This document shows, one piece after another, positions 63,112 through 64,000 of a DNA stretch of 64,000 nucleotides. Numbering within the stretch: the first letter of the stretch is position 1; the number at the start of each line of letters is the position of its first letter. This DNA is from a bacterium (GTDB taxonomy: Bacteria > Planctomycetota > UBA1135 > UBA2386), in assembly GCA_030432695.1 (NCBI GenBank), contig JAUILN010000004.1, positions 372,001 to 436,000 of the forward strand, written 5' to 3'. The notes under the pieces were generated by a model. The model searched no databases and was not told the DNA's origin. It saw only the letters and a program-made list of their open reading frames with translations. Both the position numbers and the translations under genes were made by a program.

Positions 63112-64000
63112 AGCGGCCGACCCTGTTCCATCGCGTCACCTACTGCGTGGCACGCGCCGGGATCTTCATGGTCGCGCTGCTGCCGGAGCGACTCGCCTAT
63201 GGAGCGCTGGGGATGGTCGGCGCGCTCTACGTGACCTGCTCGCCGCGGCGACGTGCGATCGGCGAGGCCAACCTCGCGCTGGCGCTGCCGGCGTCGACCG
63301 CGGCGGAGCGGCGCCGGATCCTCCGACGCAGCACTGCGAACTCGTTCCAGAACGTCCTCGACATGATCTGGTCGCTGCGGCTGTTGGCGAAGGGACGCCT
63401 GCTGGAGAGGGTCGACGTGAATGGATTCCAGCAGAAGGTCTCGACGCCGCCGCCGTGGATAGGCTGTGCGGCGCATCTCGGCAGCTGGGAGGTCGCAGCC
63501 AGCAGTCTCGCCGCGATTGGCTACGAGTGCCACGCGCTGGGGCGCATGCCCAAGAACCCGCTGACCGCGGCATTCCTGCGGCGTTCGCGCGAGTCGGCGG
63601 GCTTCGTCCTGCACCCCCGCCGTGGTGGGATCCGGCCGTTGGCCCGGGCACTCGCCGGCGGCAAGGTCGGCCTGCAGGTCATCGACCAGAACCAGCGGCT
63701 GCGAGGGGTCTTCGTGCCGCTGTTCGGGCGCCTGGCGAGCACCGAACGGTCCGCGGCGACTCTGGCGCTGCGGCGTGGCTACCCGGTCTACGTCGGCGTC
63801 GCGGTCCGGCTCGAGAAGCGGTTCCGGTTCCGGTTGGAGGTGCTCGGGCCGCTGCATCCGGCGCTGCGCGACGGGGAGCCGATGGAGGATGGGATCCGGC
63901 GGATCTGCACCGACTTGAACCGCGCGCTCGAGGAGCTGATCGTCCGGCACGCAGATCAGTATCTGTGGATTCACGACCGCTACCGCACGAGACCACCCGA
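63108..64000 (+). CDS. LpxL/HtrB-type lipid A acyltransferase (runs off window end)
   Basis: The GTG at 63108 overlaps the lpxK stop (GTGA). About 297 residues are visible. They show an N-terminal hydrophobic segment, then the acyltransferase motif AAHLGSWEVA (H-x-G-x-W-E), GRMPKNPL, VIDQNQR and the C-terminal EELIVRHADQYLWIHDRYRT, all of the late lipid A acyltransferase family. It transfers a fatty acyl chain to the lipid A precursor at the inner membrane. The 3' end is beyond the window. Confidence 0.93.
   Translation, partial: MKRPTLFHRVTYCVARAGIFMVALLPERLAYGALGMVGALYVTCSPRRRAIGEANLALALPASTAAERRRILRRSTANSFQNVLDMIWSLRLLAKGRLLERVDVNGFQQKVSTPPPWIGCAAHLGSWEVAASSLAAIGYECHALGRMPKNPLTAAFLRRSRESAGFVLHPRRGGIRPLARALAGGKVGLQVIDQNQRLRGVFVPLFGRLASTERSAATLALRRGYPVYVGVAVRLEKRFRFRLEVLGPLHPALRDGEPMEDGIRRICTDLNRALEELIVRHADQYLWIHDRYRTRPP

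Overview
The window is GC-rich (about 70% by eye), densely coded bacterial chromosome. I infer a member of the Planctomycetota. The signs are an Asp/Cys-type sulfatase with a CSPTR core, long secreted proteins of planctomycete style, a transmembrane Ser/Thr kinase, a GldA/GldG/DUF4340 transporter cluster, two membrane-anchored squalene-hopene-repeat proteins with TonB-like N-termini, and pseudopilin-like proteins. fabD, lpxK and an LpxL-type acyltransferase imply a Gram-negative envelope with lipid A. No name was checked against a database.

Layout. 1-5.4 kb: sulfatase (cut by the window edge), a frameshifted cytochrome c remnant, a DUF2231 membrane protein divergent from a membrane-linked LuxR regulator, a lipase-like hydrolase, and a class III alcohol dehydrogenase with a second hydrolase. 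5.6-13.4 kb: a secreted 772-residue protein, a class-3 lipase, tRNA-Phe(GAA) with encoded CCA, a polytopic membrane protein and a secreted transglutaminase. 13.5-17.0 kb: housekeeping genes ribF, def, a TPR gene and rpsT. 17.4-22.4 kb: a four-gene Gld-type ABC cluster ending in a DUF4340-parvulin fusion and a hairpin terminator. 22.5-27.4 kb: a secreted protein and two tandem paralogous squalene-hopene-repeat proteins separated by a terminator and inverted repeats. 27.8-37.2 kb: rnc-mfd-SurA-like overlapping operon, an envelope protein, typA and a lipoprotein. 37.2-37.7 kb: a gene-free stretch with an orphan terminator (candidate small RNA), a 183-bp imperfect palindrome and a heptamer array.

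38.9-46.5 kb is the most interesting block: five closely packed or overlapping leftward genes encoding a DUF559-like nuclease, a small winged-helix-like protein, a 1071-residue dual ATPase (AAA plus HerA/VirB4), a TIR-AAA ATPase and an HNH nuclease. The last two resemble a Septu-like (PtuA/PtuB) pair but meet out of frame. The set looks like an anti-phage or DNA-processing island that I cannot match to a named system.

46.6-64 kb: endonuclease III, a heterodimeric ABC exporter, a giant 1177-residue pseudopilin-like protein with a second pilin-like gene, an RNA polymerase omega-like gene, 111-bp tandem repeats, a transmembrane Ser/Thr kinase, a secreted protein, then fabD, lpxK and an LpxL-like gene cut by the window end.
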